Source: Botrytis cinerea B05.10
Lineage: Eukaryota; Ascomycota; Leotiomycetes; Helotiales; Sclerotiniaceae
Direction of reading: 5' to 3'
Assembly (NCBI RefSeq): GCF_000143535.2
Contig: NC_037324.1
Span: 1,054,001-1,118,000 of the forward strand
DNA length: 64,000 nt
In this document: piece after piece, positions 12,163 to 24,637 of the stretch
Numbering within the stretch: position 1 is the first letter of the stretch
Layout: each line of letters starts with the position of its first letter
The notes under the pieces: model-generated
The model's input: only the letters and a program-made list of their open reading frames with translations
The model's database searches: none
What the model was told of the DNA's origin: nothing
Made by a program: the position numbers and the translations under genes

Positions 12163-13182
12163 ATGTTTCGCCAAAAATCTTTTAGATCTCATACCTCTGT
12201 TTTCTTTGTTGTTGTTTTCTTCCTCTTTATCTTGATCTCAGCCAAATATGACTACTTTATCAACATCGGCTTTAGTGCCCCTTCCGGTAATTCCGAAAGC
12301 TGCAATATAGGGCCGATATCTACCGAGCCGTCGAGCACCCAAGTAATCACCTCCACACCCATATCAACACCTACAGCTGTAGCCTTCCCCGAGAAGATAT
12401 GGTACAAAGTCGGACCTCAAGGTGTTTCCACCGAGGCTGAAAGCTTTAGAAATCATTGCCTCGAGCTAAGTCCATCATACGAATACGAAATACTTGACGA
12501 TGAGATGGCGAGCGCGTACGTTTACAAATGGTTTTCGGATCGGCCAGACATCATCACCACCTACTTCTCACTCAATGTGCCCATCCTAAGAGCGGATGTA
12601 TTGAGATATTTAATCCTATGGGCCGAGGGTGGAATGTGGATGGATCTAGATGTTTCGTGTGACGAAGTACCGATACATCGATGGGTTCTGAAAGAGTATC
12701 GAGAAGCCGCCAATCTTGTCGTCGGCTTGGAGTTTGACTGGCCATGGGAGAATGACAACTTCCTACACGCCCAGTTTACTAGTTGGACGATAATGGCAAA
12801 GCCCCGCTCTCCCCACATGATGCAGGTCATCGATGATATCTTGGTGGATATTGATGAGGTAGCACGACAACATAATGTCTCGATCGATGGTATACAAATG
12901 TCCATGATTCCTCAGGTGGTAGACCTCACGGGCCCAAAGAGGATGACAAGGAGCATCGTGAAGAGTTTGAATCGGATCCTTGAAAGGGAGCTCGACGACC
13001 GGGACATTACAGGACTGAGAAGTGCAAAGCTCGTTCACGACGTGCTGATATTACCGGGAAATGCATTTGCTGCAAGTCAGAGTAACTTTCCAAAGGATCA
13101 AGGTCCGGTTCTGGTAACCCATCATTATGCGGGAACATGGAAGAATAAGCTGGGTGGCGAGGAAGGAAAGACATCGGTATGA
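12163..13182 (+). CDS. GT32 family glycosyltransferase (Och1-like)
   Basis: Predicted Golgi type II glycosyltransferase of family GT32, whose fungal members transfer mannose or related sugars in glycan or glycolipid synthesis. It is a single exon of 339 residues. A membrane anchor lies at about 12-28 (SVFFVVVFFLFILIS), then a short Ser/Thr/Pro stem. The catalytic domain begins at FPEKIWYKVG (75) and holds YEILDDE (107-114), the helix PILRADVLRYLILWAEGGMWMDLD (140-163) with the DXD-type metal site DLD at 161-163, and a late TWKNK motif after HHYAGTW. These are the hallmarks of Och1/Sur1/Hoc1 relatives. Which donor and acceptor are used cannot be told. Length is typical for the family. Confidence 0.88.
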   Translation: MFRQKSFRSHTSVFFVVVFFLFILISAKYDYFINIGFSAPSGNSESCNIGPISTEPSSTQVITSTPISTPTAVAFPEKIWYKVGPQGVSTEAESFRNHCLELSPSYEYEILDDEMASAYVYKWFSDRPDIITTYFSLNVPILRADVLRYLILWAEGGMWMDLDVSCDEVPIHRWVLKEYREAANLVVGLEFDWPWENDNFLHAQFTSWTIMAKPRSPHMMQVIDDILVDIDEVARQHNVSIDGIQMSMIPQVVDLTGPKRMTRSIVKSLNRILERELDDRDITGLRSAKLVHDVLILPGNAFAASQSNFPKDQGPVLVTHHYAGTWKNKLGGEEGKTSV

Positions 13183-13968
13183 ACTTTTTTTCATATTATG
13201 CGTTGGGAAAGAAAAACGAGTGCATAATAAAGTGGTAATTCGCGGAAGAGAATAGAGAATGGAGATCCTAGAGAGAGCCACAGTGCCTTCCTCCGTACGC
13301 GGAAGGAGCTGGAGTCTCCGAGGACATTTCCTAGAGGGGCTTAACGCTCATGTCGAGAGTTGTCCCTCTTGGCTACAAAAAAGAAGTTAGCACTCTAAAA
13401 GCCTTTGCTCTTGCTATTAATTGCCGGTGCGAGATGGGTATTGGCGTGGGTCAAGGTTGCTCTGAGGGAACCCCAGCAGGCAGAGCTTGTACATTAGACG
13501 TTTTCTTAAGTTTCACTGTACCAAAATGTAGAGTTATTGAGGGGGTTTTTTTCTCTCTGTTCAAATCGAAAATGCCTACTAGGCTACATCGCTCTTATGG
13601 ATGTATGTATATCAGTGAGACTGAACAGTCGTGGTCGAAGTGGTTAGTTAAATAAGCGCAAGCCACACAGGTGGCGCAAAACAAAGCAGGGGTACAGATC
13701 ACATGGGTAGCGGCAAATGTCAAATGAGGTCTATATTGAGATAGACATAGGAAATACGACTTGGGGTCAACAGATACAACAAGTAAAATGCACCTTATTT
13801 CATATAAAGATTGTTCATTGATGAGTAGTAATTCAAAATGATGAGCGTAATTAGTCACATGACTATCCTCCTGCCAAGGGTCCCGTCGGGCCTTGTAGAT
13901 CGTAACAAAAAGCTAAGTTCCTAACTTCAAACTAGGTACCTCAACCCAATCAACAACCATATCATCAC
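13183..13968. other. Intergenic stretch between convergent genes
   Basis: Lies between the 3' ends of the GT32 and Vps62-repeat genes. Frames at 13350-13655 and 13595-13858 have no recognisable features. Nothing called. Confidence 0.6.
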
Positions 13969-15168
13969 CTACTTAAGAGAGACTCCGATGAGATGAATAT
14001 CATCGTTGGCATTGAAGTTGATTTCTTTGAGAACGATAGATCCATCCGCGCGAGTGGCCTGAATCCAAATCCGCTTGCTGAGGAAAATAGTAGCTTCGTA
14101 TGGTGGAACAGTATATCCCTGCGTGCGCGAATTTTCCTCGTACTCGGTAAAGGAGGAAGAAGTGGTCGATGTAAATTGATAGTTAAGACTGACATCCATG
14201 CCGAAACCCTTGATACCGTATGAGGCAGAGACGGAAACTCCTGCAGAGTGTGACATCTCCTCTGAAAGCGTTTTGCTGACACCTTTCGTGACCGTGGTGG
14301 AGTCGGAAATCTCGCCTCCACTGTTATTGGTATGCGCGGTATGAACATACCAAGCTATTTTCCTAGTGAGTTTGCAGAATGGGTAATTGATTGATCGAAG
14401 GCTTGTTGCATCTGAGGGCGGGAAATAGACAGTGAAAGGAAGTGTGACTTCGCATTGATCAGTGCGGTTGAATACATCGCCACCTTTTGGGATATTGTTT
14501 TTCGTGAAATTTGGTGGGGAAGCAGTGAACTCTGTGAACCTTTTGGGATTCGGCAGGGCGAGAACTTGTGCGAGGCCGTTGTTGGGCTCAGACCAGCTGT
14601 TATTGGCACGGAAAGTCTCGGATGAGATTGGGATTTTTTCTCCCCCATTAATGCCAATAGAAGGGAGTCCTATATCCCACACAGAACAATCGGATTTAGC
14701 ACCTGATTTCTGATCGTCCCAAACCTTGGCTTTGAAGTGATTCGAGTTTTGAACCAAATCAGCACGAACACACCAAATCTTATCATTGCTAGGGGCGCTC
14801 CAAGATCCTGAACATACATCTCCAAGTGAGACGTATCCACTGGGTGCTCTGGGCCTCCAGAAAGACCCGTCGTGGTCGCCTCCGCTTTTCTCGTCACGCC
14901 AAATCAAATCATATCCAGTAGGACTAGCGACTGCTGCTGTGCCTGAAGAACTTGGGTTCTTTCCAACAAGGAGAGCAGCAAACTTTCCATTCCTCTCATT
15001 ATATGAAGAAAACCCAAGAGATCCTAGAGGACGCAAATCTCCCTGAGACACCGGGTGGTAGGCTTCAAAGTTCTTCGAAGCTCCACTGCCCTTATCGTTC
15101 CATACCCAGTTGAAGGCTGAGGTCATAGTGACCCTGAGGTCACCATAGTCTTTTGTTGCGTTTGACAT
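13969..15168 (-). CDS. Vps62-repeat protein with aerolysin-like C-terminal module
   Basis: Intronless, 399 residues, no signal peptide. The first half carries repeated Vps62/DUF946-type units: VWNDKGSGA (about 23), a second IWRDEKSGG followed by RPRAPSGYVSLGDV (about 95-118), and a third VWDDQKSGAKSDCSVWDI. This pattern of W-x-D-x-x-S-G-A plus P-x-GY-x-x-LGD is the family signature. The C-terminal half (about 240-399) is rich in alternating Ser/Thr with amphipathic strands (SVSASYG, YQFTSTTSSSF) flanked by a TVPPYEATIFL-like strand. That resembles the beta-pore-forming modules of the aerolysin/ETX-MTX2 superfamily, a common partner of carbohydrate- or lipid-binding heads. Pore formation is an inference from layout only. 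The ATG at 15168 was chosen over upstream non-ATG extension because it precedes the first repeat. It converges on the GT32 gene. Confidence 0.75.
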   Translation of the reverse strand: MSNATKDYGDLRVTMTSAFNWVWNDKGSGASKNFEAYHPVSQGDLRPLGSLGFSSYNERNGKFAALLVGKNPSSSGTAAVASPTGYDLIWRDEKSGGDHDGSFWRPRAPSGYVSLGDVCSGSWSAPSNDKIWCVRADLVQNSNHFKAKVWDDQKSGAKSDCSVWDIGLPSIGINGGEKIPISSETFRANNSWSEPNNGLAQVLALPNPKRFTEFTASPPNFTKNNIPKGGDVFNRTDQCEVTLPFTVYFPPSDATSLRSINYPFCKLTRKIAWYVHTAHTNNSGGEISDSTTVTKGVSKTLSEEMSHSAGVSVSASYGIKGFGMDVSLNYQFTSTTSSSFTEYEENSRTQGYTVPPYEATIFLSKRIWIQATRADGSIVLKEINFNANDDIHLIGVSLK

Positions 15169-18100
15169 GTTGGTTTGCAGAGGTAATAAATGAATCGAAA
15201 GAGATGTTTTTGAAACTGAATATGAGATGTGCTCAAGAGTTGAGTGAGAGGAGGATACAGCACTTATTATACTTTTTTGCAAGTCTGAGAATGTTGATCT
15301 TGATATTCAGCTGATATTGATATGATACAAGAAGTGCACTCCGACTCAGCTCACCACTAGGACTTGCTTGCTTGTACATAGTGGTACAACCTGCAGAGCA
15401 GTCTCGTCAATCACTCGTGTATGTGATGTGCCAGTGAATTATTGGTGCAATAGAATGTACATCAGTATGCATGGCCCACAAAAAGATGCCGTCTTCACTG
15501 CGATGAGTGAAGGTGTGAATCTATTATATGCAAAATGGAACAAGCCATGCCAAAATATCATGAGCCAAACATTAATCGTTGCGACCCGGTTACAGCTGAA
15601 GTGTTATTCTGCGTCGTGCTACAAACGGTTAACGATGTCGTAATTGTAAAATATGGAGAGAGGGGGAAATGCCATTGAGATAACAAGTTGTGGAATATAG
15701 TGATCTTGTGCACCACCCAAAAACCTGTTACATTGAAACGGGCCATTTTCTGGTATTAACGTTCACAACCCTCGTATGCCAAGCGCATACTTTGGGAAAT
15801 CACTGTATTCTTTTCAGCTGGAGGTACATTGTAGGTCAGAGTTGCATTGCTGATGAAATATTTAATAGACTGTTCGTAGCCGATCTATCGATCAAGTCTT
15901 GCTCGGAGTCAGGACATATGCATGAGCATCGATGCTAAGACTGTTGGGATCAACTCTAGACGCATGTGGAATAGAATGAGGGGTTTGTGGCTGGCTGATT
16001 GATGCCGAGAGGCTTCAATGAGGCTGGGGCCCCTCAAAGATCAGTGACGATGCACGTCATTTTGATGTCAGATACAGTACAGAAATGGTTCTGGGCTTGC
16101 GGCAGAAGTTATGTTATGTACTGAAGCTGCATAAGAGAACCAATTTGTGTTAAGACAATCGCATACCTTTTCTTAGCAATGTCTCTAAGCTTAGTCCCAT
16201 TGACACCTATCGATCGTCTTCCTGTCGGCGTCACCGCTGGGCTAGCTGGCATTTGGAGTTATCTTCAATGTGATAAACATTATCAATCAAGATTCAGAGA
16301 CGAGATACAATGTAAGAAGGGCATCTCGATTATGTCCAAGTGCTTTGATTGCGCATCGAGGTTTAAAAACTGCCGAGAAGATCACAATATCTCAACGCGT
16401 ATGGAGCATCTTGTATGTAGGTAGGTAAGAGCGCGCAGTGGAAGAAACTTATGGGTCATGTAACTCAACATGTGGTTGGGAGTTTTGAACGCTCCTCCTC
16501 ATACCAATACGTCGAGGTGCAGTCAGCTATTAATGCATCAAAAGATGTTTCTGAAGAAAGAGTGACCTGCTGACACACATATATACCTATATGTATGTTT
16601 TTCTTTTTCGGCTATGTACTGTACCTAGTCAGTTAAACGCCGCTTGACCCGGAATTTTGACGCTACGTCACAGTGAGATGTAAATGCCTTAGGCATTACT
16701 CTGTACAGTGTTATTAATCCAATTGAAGCCTTGCAACATATATCACCTCCTGTCTACCTATCATCACAATGTGCTTTCCACATATGAGTGAGTCCCGTCC
16801 ATCGCGAATTTGTGGTTTCCATGGTGGATATCTTGTATATGAAGAAGTATAGGTATAGGGGCTCTGGTAGGGGTTGGACGCGCTGCTCCATAATCCGTAT
16901 GCTGCTAGACGCCGTCCACTTGGCAAATTACAAATGCAGGTGCAGATAGGAATGGAAGGTGCACGAGAGCGTCGGAAGCAACAAGGTGAAAGATGGATGA
17001 TTGATGAATGATGGAAGATGGAAGATGGAAGATGGCGTATGGAAGGATAAGGAGGTTCATGAATCATGATTGAGGTTTCATTTCCTAGAGATGATGCCGA
17101 GTAACTCTAATTGCCTCGACATTTCGTAGATTGCTAGATACCCCTATGCCAATCAAATGCTTCGTGGCGGTGTCTGGGTAGAGAACAGACGGGTGTGGTT
17201 CTGGTACCGGTAAACACTGGTAAAGGAACGATATAAACTTCGCGATTCAATATGTAGTCCGCCCACAAATAATAAGTCTGCTCTTGATCGAACACATGAT
17301 ATCTCTGACCAAGAGAAACAAGAGGTATTTGACAAATAAGACCCATCAATTCTTGTCCAACGTGGGTAAAATACGAGAGAGACACAAGTAAATAAGGATG
17401 TCAAAAGGCTTTACATGAGGATCTTGATTCTTGTACTCCTCCTCCTCGTCGTCCTCCGGAAGAATCCAGGAGCCAGGTATATTTTTTCTCGCAAAGTGGA
17501 GTTGGCAAGTGGAGTTTCAGAGATACCTGCTACCTACATGCAGTATTCCGTACCCAATGCCAAGGAAGGACGATCGGACTCTTTCAACTCTATATTATCG
17601 TATGCGCCTACGGAGTGTAAAGTGCACATTGTTCCATATCAAAGTTCTATCGTCATTGCTATCTAACCCCCTAGGTAGCTAGCTCGCAGTCTCTTCTTCT
17701 TCTCGCAGCATCATCACTTTCGTCTCGCGATGAAAGCAATTTCGAAAGCTGCAAAAGGACAAGATACAAGATGCAAGATGTGATACACCGGGAGATCTAT
17801 TTCGAGCATACTTGGCAATCAAACCCTTTCTCTTTTCTCATTTGGAGAATGGATCTCATCAAAACGTTCATGGGAGACGGACAAACAGACAGACAGGCAG
17901 GCAGACGCAGACACACAGACACGCAGACACGCAGCAGCAAAACCAGCAAAACCAGCAAAATCAGTGATGGAATCGATGGAATCGATGGAGATGGATTGAG
18001 AATGGGTTGAATGAGCGGCAAATGATTTCCACTCGCAAATCCTTGTACATCTTCATTTCCCTGGATGCATCCTGAGATACGATTGGCTCGCCCCTTGCTT

Positions 18101-18880
18101 ATCAATTCGAATTCACCAGATTAGGTGTGATATCCGTTAACATGTCAATCTGCCAATTCTCCAAAACCCTCCTCGAGAATTGATATTCCGTGAATTTCCC
18201 CTTAAATGTGAAACACAATCTGCCGCTTTGGGAAATTCAAATTAAAAGTTCTACCATGATCTTCCAATCCCCCTTCGCTCCACCATCCCATTCATCCACA
18301 TTCACCCAAATTCCATGGGTGCACCCACTCCAAACACGATGGTACGGAAGCAATGGAAGGGAAGTATCACTCGCACATGCACGTTCCCTTAAATTGAGCG
18401 GATTGGCGTTGCATTGGGATTTGGGATCTTGATCATTGACAACCCTTTCCTCAATTCTATCTTCATCCGAGCGACAAGACGAGGAAGAGAGAAAGAAGAC
18501 TTGTCCGTAACCGTTTATCAGTCTCCACTTTCTTTAATGTCATCCCTCTCTTCCTTCCTCATCCCAATCCCAATCCCAATCTCTTAATCTTTGCTTTGGC
18601 ATTTTGAGTATCACTCGCTCACTCTCCCTTTTTGATCTTTCGATTGTGCAGTTCCTGCGCCTTACTTTCCTTCAGCAACTATTCACCGTCGTCCGCCTTG
18701 GAAGGCGCAGTCACTCTCTAGAAAGCGAATCATCAAAGTTGAATTCGCAGTATCAAATCAATCGGATCTAATCATTACCCAATCGCCCTTCTTTGCGAAG
18801 TACAATACAACTTTCATTTCAAAGCAACGAGTATCCATACATACATACGATTTGTCACAGAGAAGAAAAAGAAAGAAACA
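15169..18880. other. Intergenic stretch of 3.7 kb, no confident gene
   Basis: Short frames such as 15690-15938 and 16179-16424 (a Cys-containing 81-residue frame) cannot be supported. At 17878-17990 there are short direct repeats (CAGACAGACAGGCAGG, ACCAGCAAA, ATCGATGGA units). From about 18460 to 18880 the plus strand is strongly CT-rich, which fits promoter and a long 5' leader of the Crh-type gene. Confidence 0.55.
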
Positions 18881-20294
18881 ATGCAATTCAATTCTCTGGT
18901 TCTCCTAGCAGGAGCAACCATCCTCTCACCATTCGTTCAAGCTCAGACTTGGACCACTTGCAATCCTCTCAATGAAACATGTCCCAATGATCCGGCTTTG
19001 GGGACAAACCATACTTTCGTTTTCAACACATCATCGACAGTTACCGATTATTACAACATCACCGCGGGATCTCTTACATATGGCGATGATGGCGCCGAAT
19101 TCACCATCGCCAAGCAAGGACAATCACCTACCATCCAATCCAAGTTCTACATCTTTTTCGGCCAAGTATCCGTGATCATGAAGGCTGCAACTGGAGTAGG
19201 AATTGTATCGAGTATCGTCTTGGAAAGTGACGATCTAGACGAAATTGATTGGGAATTTATTGGAGGTAATGACACTCACGCCGAGACCAATTATTTTGGA
19301 AAAGGAAATACTACCTCCTATGATCGGGCCATCTGGTATCCAACACCTTCCGATCCAACAGCAAACTTTCACAACTACACCGTCGACTGGACTGCGGAGA
19401 GAGTTCAGTGGTGGATTGATGATAGTCTTGTTCGAACCCTCGCATATGCTGATGCGGTTGACGGCAAGAACTTCCCTCAAACCCCAATGACAGTTCGATT
19501 GGGAATCTGGTCCGGTGGTGATCCAAAGGGTAACAGCCAGGGAACAATCGAATGGGCTGGTGGAGAGACCGATTTTACCAAGGTTCCATTCACGATGTAC
19601 GTGAAAAGTGCAGCAGTTCAAGACTACAGCACTGGTTCTGAATATGAATGGACTGATAAAACTGGAGACTGGACATCCATTAAAGTTATCAGGTATGTTA
19701 ACTTTGTTCCCGTGATATCAAGAAAAGCGCGCTAATATATATATAAAAAGTGGTAACTCGACCGTCGCAGAGACTATCACCAAGAATGAAACCCCCACAC
19801 TCTCTCTAGGTGAAAAGTGGGACAACCTCCCTAAGACCACCAAACTCGCAGTCTACTGTGGAGGTGGTGCCGCAGTTGCCGCTCTCGTTTCCGCCTTCCT
19901 CTTCACCTTCCTCCGTCAACGTCGTAATGGCCGTCTGGAACGTGAAGCCTACAACCAATTGATTGAGAAGCAACAACAAGACGCCTACAAAGATCAAATG
20001 GAATTGCACAACAAGGGAATTGGCGGTTTCGACAACAACTCGTATGCAACCCAAGGAGATGACGCACTTGGGGGCTGGGGTAGCAATCAAGGAACTGGAT
20101 ACGTAGGACCTAGTGGAAGCGCGAGCGCAATGGCTAGTGGAAGTCCGATGGTGCAGGCAGGTCAACATGGTCCCATGAGTCCGACGATGGTTATGCGAAA
20201 TGGGGAGATGAGCCCGCATAGTGCGGAGTTTCCTCAACCGCAACAACCGATGTTTGGGGGTAGTGCCAATGGGGGCTCTTACATGAAGATGTGA
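18881..20294 (+). CDS. Crh-type GH16 cell-wall transglycosylase, membrane-anchored
   Basis: Fungal GH16 enzyme of the Crh1/Utr2 group, which links chitin to beta-1,6/beta-1,3-glucan at the wall. Exons 18881-19692 and 19751-20294 give 451 residues with a split Ser codon. Signal peptide 1-21 ends VQA. The catalytic motif DEIDWEFIG at 120-128 supplies the nucleophile Glu121 and acid/base Glu125, followed by TNYFGKGN, a WW-type acceptor-site strand (VQWWIDD) and IWSGGDP. The N-terminus carries Cys residues in TTCNPLNETCPND typical of Crh proteins. Unlike the classical GPI-anchored members, exon 2 encodes a membrane span at about 303-324 (LAVYCGGGAAVAALVSAFLF) followed by LRQRR and a cytosolic Gly/Met/Pro-rich tail. 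The ATG lies after a long CT-rich leader and an A-rich context. Confidence 0.95.
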
Positions 20295-20812
20295 GCATGA
20301 GAGGAAAAAGAAACAAACAAAGAAAGATAGAAAAAATCGGTAGGAGTGGGCAAGACGAATGGAGGATTGGAGAAATGGAAGGTGTAGGGAGTTTTTATGT
20401 ATATGACTTTCTTTACACTGTTTATAACATATCGAAATGGGAAGGCTCGCATCTTTTTTATTCTGGAATATTTATCTACGTACGGAGAGAAGAGGAATCC
20501 GCCGCGACGACAGTTGGCACATTCGGCTTGCTTGCCTCCTTACTTTCATTCTTTCTGATCTCAAATGTCTGTTTAATTTTTCTCGGGAGCGACGTCACCT
20601 TCACGGCTACATATATACCCACCGATTGACAGAGCGGGTTGAGCTCATCTCTTGATATTGCGCGGGTACATTTTGTAGATACCATCATACCTTGTAATGG
20701 GCGCTGAAGTTGAATTGAAGAGATTATTACTTGATTTTTTTTTTTTTTTTTGAATTCGTGTTTTCATGTGATGTGGTGTATCAATTATGTGTATATTGTA
20801 TTTGTCCTCTCT

Positions 20813-20835
20813 TCATCATCATCATCATCATCATT
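20813..20835. repeat. (CAT)n microsatellite
   Basis: Seven CAT units downstream of the Crh-type gene. Confidence 0.9.
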
Positions 20836-21191
20836 ATTCAATTCCTATAGTGAAGATATCTTACTTACATCATCAAATGTCCGATAAATGAAGAAAATAT
20901 CTATTTATGGTGCGTCTGTCTCATCTCATCTCATCTCATTTCATCAAATCAAATCAAATCACGATCGAATACCAACCCCCATATCGGAGAAGTATTCATC
21001 AACCCACCTCACCTCACCTAACAAAAGCACTCGCTCATAAATCGATATCGAGAAGTAGGTAGGTACGCAGTTAGATAGCAAGTACATAAAACGACCACAC
21101 ATCATTCTATACTTAAACCAGACTCTAGAAATCTAATCATGGCCTGCAGTCGAGCAAATTCCTTGGTGCATTGATTCCCAATCCTTCCTTT

Positions 21192-21210
21192 TGTGTGTGT
21201 GTGTGTGTGT
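21192..21210. repeat. (TG)n microsatellite
   Basis: Nine TG units followed by an ATATAT run. Confidence 0.9.
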
Positions 21211-21307
21211 ATATATTCATTTGGACAATGTTTCAATTCGAGAAGATATAAGATGCTCGCGGTAGTTTCTTTACCCCTTGCTTTCCCTTCTCCTCAAAAT
21301 AAATAAA

Positions 21308-21313
<6 letters not shown>

Positions 21314-21361
<48 letters not shown>
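21314..21361. repeat. (GA)24 microsatellite
   Basis: A pure GA tract of 48 bases; the longest dinucleotide repeat in the window. Confidence 0.97.
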
Positions 21362-21363
<2 letters not shown>

Positions 21364-21659
21364 TATTCATAGAACGGAAATTTTATCCATATTATTTCAT
21401 TTTCGATCTTTTCTTATTTCTTATTTCTTATTTTTATTTTTTTCTGGATCGATGAATGGGCCAATATCTCAGGTTCATTTACCGGAGTTTAGTTTGTATC
21501 GATTTATTGGTAGTTGTTATTATGCTGGTACGGGTTCTGGTACGGGAGTATATATTTAGGTGCACGGAAGAGCGGAGACGAGGAAGGTATATGTGTACCT
21601 GGTATATATATATTAATTTGGGATGGCTTGGTGTGTGAGGTGTGAGGTGTGAGAGACAT

Positions 21660-22040
21660 TTGCGGAGTAGGGGATTAGGGGGATTATGTTATGTGTGGTA
21701 GATTGGATGGATGGGTGGGAAAAAGGAAATTGGTGTGGGCGGGTTCGGGTTCGGAACGAGTTCGGGACCGAAATGGGATGGCGGAGGGGCTTGGCCGGGC
21801 GGGATGGAGAGATGGGGGTGAGGGGAGGAGTGGATGAGATGGAATGGGATGGGATGGGGATGGGGTTGATGAGATAGGGGGGAGTTGGGGAGAAGTTGGT
21901 TCATAATGGGTATGGGTTTGGAGAATGGGAATACGTGGATGGGTTGAGATTTGAGATTTGAGGTTTGAGGTTTGAAATGCGATATTTGGGATTCGAGGTT
22001 GCGTGGACACTAGGGGGGATATGGGATATGGGGGGTTTGT
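21660..22040. repeat. G-rich tract with GGGAT/GGTTTGA-like units
   Basis: The plus strand is heavily biased to G over C, with repeated GGGATGG and TTTGAGG units and many runs of three or four G. It is a candidate for G-quadruplex formation; no coding signal. Confidence 0.7.
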
Positions 22041-24487
22041 AGTCGGATTTGCGGTGTGGAATGCGTGGATAAGATGCTAGGGTAGAGAATATGTGAGATA
22101 CAAGGATTCTATGATCGGGTTATGAGTTGTGGAATGCAGATATGGAGGTATGGGTGGATAAGGTGCTAGGCTAGGGAGTATAAGCATAGCGTGTGGAATG
22201 AGATTGCTCTGCAATCTCTCTATATAAGTTTCTCGTGCTCTGAGTATTCTTCGTGTGAGCGTCTTTTGTGTTTGGGCTTTGTAAGGAAAGATTCTTGGAG
22301 GGTTGAATGATTGGAAGGTTGGATGGTTGAATAGTTGAATAGTTAAGGGAAGGAATTTGGTGCTCGAGTATGTGTGTCGGTTCGTGGATTCTTAAGCATA
22401 CTCAAGAATAAGATGGATGAAAGATCTCAAATTCGGTTGCATATTTACAAGGTAGGTATATAAGACCTTTATTCATAGAATCATCCCTTTACTTGAAGTA
22501 GTTTATTGACACTCGACATCGCATAGACTGTACGTTTTTGAAATCGTCTTTTTAGTAAATACTGTGAATGCGCGAGCGACGATGGTGTTGACGTTTGAAG
22601 GCGGACTCCCGGTGAGGTTGGTTGGGCTTGCGACCCAGATCGAGTCCAATTGAACATCTTTGGTAAGCTCTTTTTCTCAAGACCCCAAAAGAAAAGAATC
22701 TCAACTTAAATGGAAATTCATTCTGAGCTGATACTCGTTGCCGTCACATAAAATATAAAGTGATTGACATCGAGAAAGTTTCTCAATCTACCTAGTTTGC
22801 ATCGCTTTGAGCAACTCATCACTCCGGCTCGGCAGATGTTAGCTCGAATGAAAGATTTGATGGTAGGCTTTCCTGTCGAATTTGCCAGTTGAATTTGCCA
22901 GTATGGTGTGAATGCGCTGTATGTTCTAGCGACGCCTAATACTAGATGTCTAAGATGTCTAGTAGTAGCTCGACGCCGTGACATGCCGTCACCATGAAAT
23001 TTGCTGAGTTTGGTTGTATAAAGAAGAGGGAAAGGAATGAAAACCAATACACGGAGAGAAATAGTATAAAGATTGGATTGAATGGAAAGTGTTTACTTCC
23101 TCTGCGTTAACTCTAGTTTCCGGATAGTACCGCGGGATCTTGCTGGGCAGGCATGAGCTATGTGGAGCTTCAAGCTTTCTCAATATGGGGTAGCCTTATG
23201 TCCCTTCCCTTGTCCTTGCTGTCGATCTCACCATTTTCCATTTCTCTTCACCTCTTTCTCCTCCGTGATTCAACCACACCTCTTAGAATCTTTAATGCCT
23301 CGGCAGTTGAAGACATACACGGGCCTCGTCAATTATCGCACATTGTACTACTCACCAACTTAATGAAATACTGGCATCTAAACACGGTATTCAAAAGATG
23401 CGAGATGTACAGACAGACACTCGCAGGTCATGACAAATTCCCCGTCGGACTTCCACATTGGAATTTTGAGAGTCCAAGCAAAAAAGTTACAATGGTGTTA
23501 TGTTGCATCACAATCAAATCTTCCTTACTTTTTCTCCACACAGCCACCACCATCCTCCTTATGCTTCTTTCATCCTTAACGTTTCAAAAAGTCGGATTCA
23601 TCTGAAAAAGTTACATCAAAAGCAATTTTTCGTCTCATACTAATTGATATATTGGCAAAATAATCAATGTCAAGTCGAGGTATCCACTTCAAAAGGTATC
23701 AAAGCACCAATATCCCGGCTACCAACATGTTTAAGCCCCGCCAAAACATAACAAAACGGTCTAAAGATCTAGGAAACGGGAGGTGATATGCCAAGTGGAG
23801 ATCCTTTGTACCAATCGCATCTCAAGAATGTTTTTGCAACTCTGCCATAAGCGCCGAGCATGTGCTTTGTTCTTCTCCCCAGATATATCGTATTAACGTC
23901 TATTTTCCGTCATCCCTAAATTGGGATTGTACTGCCGGGGAAGTTTCCCAAGATGTCGATTCCAGGTCCGATGAATAACTATTCTGGCATCGATGCGAGG
24001 CTAGTGCAGCTGCAGTTGGTTGAAGTGCCTGTCCAAGCTAGAGCCTTAATTATTAGCGCATAGAGGAAAAAGCTCGGCTTAGAGGTCTAGTGATCATACA
24101 CAGAGTCGAACATTCATTGAGATAACAGTACTGTACCCCATATTGAAGGGTAATCATTGCTAAATTGGTTTTCATGAGGAGCTGTGTGGAGCTCACCACC
24201 GCTATTTCTCCTCGGCACTTCTACTTTTTTAATAATAGAAACGTTGTTATAACCTTCGTCTGGTGTGTGATAGCATCTAGGACTAAGCCCGGTCGGTTGT
24301 CATCTGGTGTGTTGAATACCTCGGTATTTAGCAAGTTTCATCTTGACTGGCCGACAAGCATCTAGATACTATTATCGGCTTGAAACTTCATCCCAAGGCC
24401 TCCGAGGAATTAAGCATATGTTATGATCTCACGGTGTTCCCCACAAAAATAAATGACGTTCCTGGTTGTCGGGTTCAACTTTGAAGA

Positions 24488-24493
24488 TATAAA
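24488..24493 (+). promoter_or_regulatory. TATA box of the cutinase gene
   Basis: TATAAA 145 bases before the ATG, followed by a CT-rich stretch in which transcription probably starts. Confidence 0.6.
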
Positions 24494-24637
24494 GTCAAGA
24501 TGATTTCCTTTCAACGCAATTTCTCTCATCACTGATCATCGTCTATACATTCTTTCACTGATATCTTCACTAATCCTTCTATTCTCATTCGACTACTCAT
24601 TATTCATTGTACAAAATATCAATACATCAATTTCAAA

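Larger units (their letters stand above)
20295..24637. other. Gene-poor, repeat-rich stretch of 4.3 kb
   Basis: No gene supported. It holds poly-T (20735-20751), CAT, TG and GA microsatellites, and a G-rich tract at about 21660-22040 on the plus strand. The 150-residue frame at 23153-23605 looks like low-information sequence rather than a gene. The cutinase promoter occupies the right end. Confidence 0.6.

Noticed and set aside
16179..16424. Small Cys-containing frame as a possible effector
   Set aside because: No signal peptide and no promoter context; Cys count is too low to be telling.
21686..21877. Telomere-like G-rich repeat
   Set aside because: Units are GGGATGG and similar, not TTAGGG, and are degenerate; there is no sign of a chromosome end.
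23153..23605. 150-codon frame in the stretch between the Crh-type and cutinase genes
   Set aside because: Composition is pyrimidine-driven (Leu, Ser, Ile, Phe) with no motif, no promoter context and no linked exon.
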